Source of the DNA: Girardinichthys multiradiatus
Lineage: Eukaryota > Chordata > Actinopteri > Cyprinodontiformes > Goodeidae
Reading direction: 5' to 3'
Length of the DNA: 64,000 nt
Assembly: GCF_021462225.1 (NCBI RefSeq)
Contig: NC_061812.1
Span: 43,753,363 to 43,817,362, forward strand
In this document: one piece after another, positions 60,180 to 64,000 of the stretch
Numbering within the stretch: the first letter of the stretch is position 1
How the letters are laid out: each line of letters starts with the position of its first letter
Notes under the pieces: model-generated
The model's database searches: none
The model's input: only the letters and a program-made list of their open reading frames with translations
Told to the model about the DNA's origin: nothing
Translations under genes and position numbers: made by a program

Positions 60180-60975
60180 TGATGGAGACCAATTTTTAAG
60201 TCCCAGATCAGACACAGATTTTCAACTGGATTTATTTTGGGAATTTGACTAGGCCATTCTAACACATCATTATGCCAACATTTTTTAAATCTGTCTACGA
60301 CTAGGAAGTTGTCCTTCTGGAAGATGAAACTCTACACCAGACTCAGGTTTTTTGCAGTCTGTAATATGATTTATTCCAATATTGCTTTGTAAGTAGTTCA
60401 ATTCATTTTCCCATAAACTCTGGCCTATTTCAAGTAAAGAACTCCCACTGCATGATGCTGTCATCATCATTTTCCACTGTGGGGATGGTTTTCTTTTTAA
60501 CAATAGCTTTCTTATTGCCACTCTTCCAGTGAGGCCACATTTGCACCACTACTAGTTGTCCATCCAACAGATCATCCCACCTGACCTGTGAATCTCTGCA
60601 GCTCCTCCAGAGTTATCATGGTTTCTTCTCTGAGTAATGACTGTCTTCATAAGGCTATTCACTAATGTACAAATCACTGATGCTATGAAAAAATTTTTTG
60701 GATTTATACTGAGGCAAAATAGATCCAATTAAATTCCATTTACTAATTAGATAAATTCTGAGTTAGTTTCACTCAGTTTTATTTAGGTGTATCAGAATGA
60801 AGGGGCCAAAAAAACGAATGCACGTAACAATTTTCAGATTTTATTTGTAAAAAAGTTACACATTTAAGTTATACACTACTTTGCTCTGATCCATTACATA
60901 AAGTGCCAATTAAACACACTGCAGTTTGTAACGTTACAAAATAAGAAAAAGTTCTGGGGGTACGAATACTACACA

Positions 60976-62229
60976 GTTACCAAACCTATCAATGAATAGT
61001 ATTTAAACAGACCATAAAAGCCACTATGTGAAGTTTCTAATCCTGCCAAGTCTGCAAAATGCCTGCAGGTGAAGGACGTTGTGCAGGCTGTTGAATTTTA
61101 GAAAACCGTGCAGAAACATATTTTCCATGCTTCCAACATGGGAGCCGGGGCTTAACTTGTAAATGATGAAATGAAAAGATTTCAAGTGTTCATGGATTAT
61201 TAAACCCCTAGAGAGATGAGACGAGCAGAGCATAATGGGCACTTTGCCAGACTCTCTGATCTACATGATCTGTCTGTATTAGCAGTACGCAGGAACAAAA
61301 GGAACTTCCCAGAATCCCCCACTTCCAGGAGGACCAAATCAGAGATTTGTTTACACACCTTTCATTTATTGCTCTCTAATGTAAAGGGCACAGAAGAACA
61401 TGGAACAGAAATATGCCACACATGCTAATTTTACCAAATGGTTTATTTAGGAGAGCCACCATCTGACACTCCAGACATCTAGACACTCTGTGCTGAGAAC
61501 AAAGAGATATTAGGATTTGACTTTAAAGACAGAACATAGAAAGTGGGGATTGGGTTGGAAAATGGAAGAAAAAGGATAAATCAGAGGACATTTCAGGACG
61601 ATGGGACAGAAACTTTGCTTGTAGAGAGAAACGAGGAAAAGACTCAGTGATTGGGGAAGCTTCCCCGAGACACCCTTAGCCACATGGAAGTTCATCTTAC
61701 TGAATCACCAAATCAGAGCTGCAGCAGACTGAGTCATTAGGCATTTGGTCAGACCAGGTTTTATAGCTCCTAATATATGACAATCAAGGTTCTTTTATCT
61801 TCACACATGTCTTAAGAAATTCCTGCAAGTTAAAATGTGCCAAGAAAATACCTCAATTATGTTTAAACACTTATTAATCCAGGTTATGTTAAACATATTA
61901 CAGCAGCACCTTGTTCTATAATCCAAACTGATACCTGCTGTTGTGAGAGTTCCAAACCAAGACAACACATTCTTTTAAAGTGCATTTTCAGAGCCAACAA
62001 AAAAATCCAAAGTGTGACCAAACTTAGCCATCATTAACCTATGCTGCAATATTTTAAAGCCTATGGATCCAGAGTCTAGCAGGACAGATGTAATGATTAG
62101 ACATGCAAACTGTGTAAGATGGCTGCAGCAGTTATGTCTGTCATTATTTTGGATCCAATCTCAAGTCTCCCCATGACAAACGATGCAACGATGTTCATGC
62201 TTTGTCTATATGTGCCTATCCATGCAGGG
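60976..62229. other. pdzrn3 intron
   Basis: Unique sequence, purine-rich at 61490-61680. No gene recognised. Confidence 0.5.
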
Positions 62230-62400
62230 TCCAAAGTGCTGGGGCCTATGACAGTCAATGCCTCTCATTGGACGAGAGCCGGGGTACACCCCTGACAGGT
62301 TGCCAGTCAATCTCAGGGCAGCACAGACACAGACAAACAACAATGCACACATACGCACATTTATACCAAAGTTTAACACTGCATCCGCTCTGCTCCTGTA
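62230..62400 (-). repeat. Fish interspersed repeat, inverted relative of 24085
   Basis: CCGGGGTACACCCCTGACAG and GCCAGTCAATCTCAGGGCAG are the reverse complement of the CAACCTGTCC / GTGTACCCC end of the repeat at 24085. Confidence 0.6.
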
Positions 62401-62799
62401 TGAACACCGGAGTAAATACGCACCCATTATAGTCAATGACTGCATTTTCACTGCCTCCGCAGGGTGAATGGCCATCAGACAAAATTCCACCAGAGTTTAT
62501 TTTTGCCGGATACCGGAGCGGAGTCAATCTGTAGGAAACATACTGTACCAACAGGAAACAGAAAGAGCACAACATCCAGATTTTTTTTTTACCTTGAACC
62601 TTCTTGCTACAAAACAACAGCGTTACCAAGTGTACCACTCTACATACCCACAAATGGTTTCAGTAGCTGATAATTCAGGGTTTTGAGCAACACGGCAGCC
62701 AGAAAACTCACACAACTGCATGAAAACTCAATGCATACAGCACATTTCTGAGTTTTACTAAAGCCATCTGGGGGCAGAAAACATACCCCAAGATTAGCA
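62401..62799. other. pdzrn3 intron
   Basis: No gene recognised. Confidence 0.5.
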
Positions 62800-63130
62800 A
62801 CTACAGTTAACCCCAAACCTATTCATACCTCTAGCATATTTAGGTTGAGAGGAATCTTTCAATTTGACCAGCATGTTCCTTCTGACTGGAAGTAATATAA
62901 GCATTTTAGAGTGGCTCAGTCCAAACTTAAATACATTAGAGAATCTGTGGAGGGAAATTTGGGTCAAGGTGATGCCAAGCAAGCATTGTAATAAGGGTGT
63001 GGTTTCTGTAATGCTAATACTTTTTCTCACCGATTATTACGAAGGGAATAAACCACTTTTGACATGCCGGCTTGTAATAAAAACATTTTTTTCAACATTA
63101 AGGTGAGAATAATGACCAGCTCCACAGAGA
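62800..63130 (+). mobile_element. Tc1-type relic, C-terminal piece
   Basis: ILEWLSPNLNTLENLWREIW near 62890-62960 is the catalytic Glu region of a Tc1-type transposase, followed by degraded sequence. Ends not visible. Confidence 0.6.
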
Positions 63131-64000
63131 GCTTAATCATTGAACTCATTTAAACCATCCCTACCCTGTGCATTGTGATTGCAGGCTACCATTAGGCTGG
63201 GTTCCACCGTAGGTGAGAGGAGAAAGAAAAAAGACAAAAACAGAACGGAGCCTGTTACAGAGACTGGCACTTGAATCCACCTTAAAGTGAATAGACTCAT
63301 TGTGTTTGTGTGAAAGAATGAAAATAAGAACTACAAGGTTTATTTGAATGGTTCTGGTATAAAAGGTAACTTTCCAGAGAATATTTAAGGTCTGAAAATC
63401 AATCCTTAAGTTACAGAGTGAGAGTAAATATGAATATGGCAGTTTGCAAATAAAGAATATTTGCGAACTGTTTTGCTTTGAAAGTATGTAGTAAAATGTC
63501 TGGAAACCCATAGTACAAAATCGGACTAATTGCTGTATGAAGATTCATGCAAAAAAGGGAAGCATAGAGGTTTTAGAGAGGAAGTAGCTGAAAAAAATCT
63601 ATGTGAACCTTTTAAATTAGCCATTTTGGCACAAAAGTGTGCCATTTGAAAAATAATACCAATAAATAACAACAGAACCCCACTGTGCTCATCACTGTGG
63701 TTCATCATAATTTAAGAAAAGAGATATTACATAAAATATACAGTAAAAATATATATTTACTCAATTCAGAAAAAAGACTGATATGAGCAGGGAAAACAGA
63801 TAACATGTGTAGGTAAACAGGTCTGCTTAAGCTCAAAGCAATGTGAACACGTTTGAACATAAAGACATTTTTACAAAATAATAATAATAATACAGTAGAT
63901 ATACCCATAATTCTATCAATAACAAGGGCTTAGCAGAATTGATTTACAGACCTTTCTGATGGAGGAATTTCATATTCAGAAAACAGTGGTATCCCAATCT
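63131..64000. other. pdzrn3 intron to the window edge
   Basis: AT-rich unique sequence, an (AAT)n run at 63878-63892. No exon supported. Confidence 0.5.

Larger units (their letters stand above)
58200..60975 (-). mobile_element. Outer Tc1/mariner relic (family X), split by an hAT-like element
   Basis: Left part 58200-58552: TTTTGTCATGTTACAACCAC, ACTTTAATGTGATAGACC, CCCCTGAGTCAATACTTTG. Right part 60180-60975: TCAACTGGATTTATTTTGGG, CTGCATGATGCTGTCATCA, TCTCTGCAGCTCCTCCAGAG, ending GGGGGTACGAATAC near 60958. Order and orientation are continuous once 58553-60179 is removed. Confidence 0.8.

Noticed and set aside
63949..64000. Possible pdzrn3 exon at the right edge (minus reading IGIPLFSEYEIPPSE before AAAG|GT)
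   Set aside because: It does not resemble the expected PDZ1 start and the donor is weak.

Overview
The window is vertebrate nuclear DNA, most likely from a percomorph teleost (a cyprinodontiform-type fish is my guess, low confidence). The reasons are one vertebrate gene with GT-AG introns and a dense, layered load of fish repeats: Rex3, L2/CR1-group LINEs, several Tc1/mariner families, an hAT-like element and a retrovirus-like element. There are no operons, CRISPR arrays, tRNA or rRNA genes that I can support. Repeat families were named from memory of fish repeats, with no alignment run; the coordinates, reading frames and junctions were read from the sequence.

Layout. 1-5250: 3' half of an old gammaretrovirus-like endogenous retrovirus on + (broken pol, almost no env, probable 3' LTR), split by a LINE at 1646-3824. 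5515-5684: truncated L2 tail. 8005-10548: triple nest (L2 inside a Tc1-like element, and another Tc1-like fragment inside the L2). 11098-11730: Tc1 relic. 13403-22430: a minus-strand AATTC-tailed LINE cut up by a plus-strand L2-type LINE (14395-16491), a Rex3 element with an 11-bp target duplication (16762-19809) and a Tc1 element (19926-21486). 25210-26610: Tc1 relic carrying a 69-bp copy of pdzrn3 exon sequence. 27137-28724: another Tc1-like element followed by a palindromic TATC microsatellite.

29236-43509 holds the only host gene I can support: the 3' part of pdzrn3 on the minus strand, seven coding exons that splice in frame to 747 residues (end of PDZ1, PDZ2, coiled-coil and conserved C-terminus ending SVTTV). 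The RING, zinc-finger and first PDZ1 exons must lie beyond the right edge, so the intron upstream of the 43.5-kb exon is more than 20 kb. The introns contain a Tc1/L2 nest (31081-33200), a full-length Tc1 copy on + (34026-35593), its near-identical inverted partner (44787-46380) and many relics.

46.4-64 kb is pdzrn3 intron: a LINE tail with inverted ends (47680-48605), direct repeats around a 1.8-kb fish repeat (50690-53400), a Rex3 tail, a second triple nest (Tc1 inside hAT inside Tc1, 58200-60975), and unique stretches that may be conserved non-coding DNA (43590-43960; 57190-57960).

The genes do not form a pathway: one scaffold/ubiquitin-ligase gene sits in a transposon graveyard. The most interesting points are the templated copy of pdzrn3 exon sequence inside a transposon, the inverted Tc1 pair flanking five pdzrn3 exons, and three Tc1 copies that each carry one visible disabling lesion.
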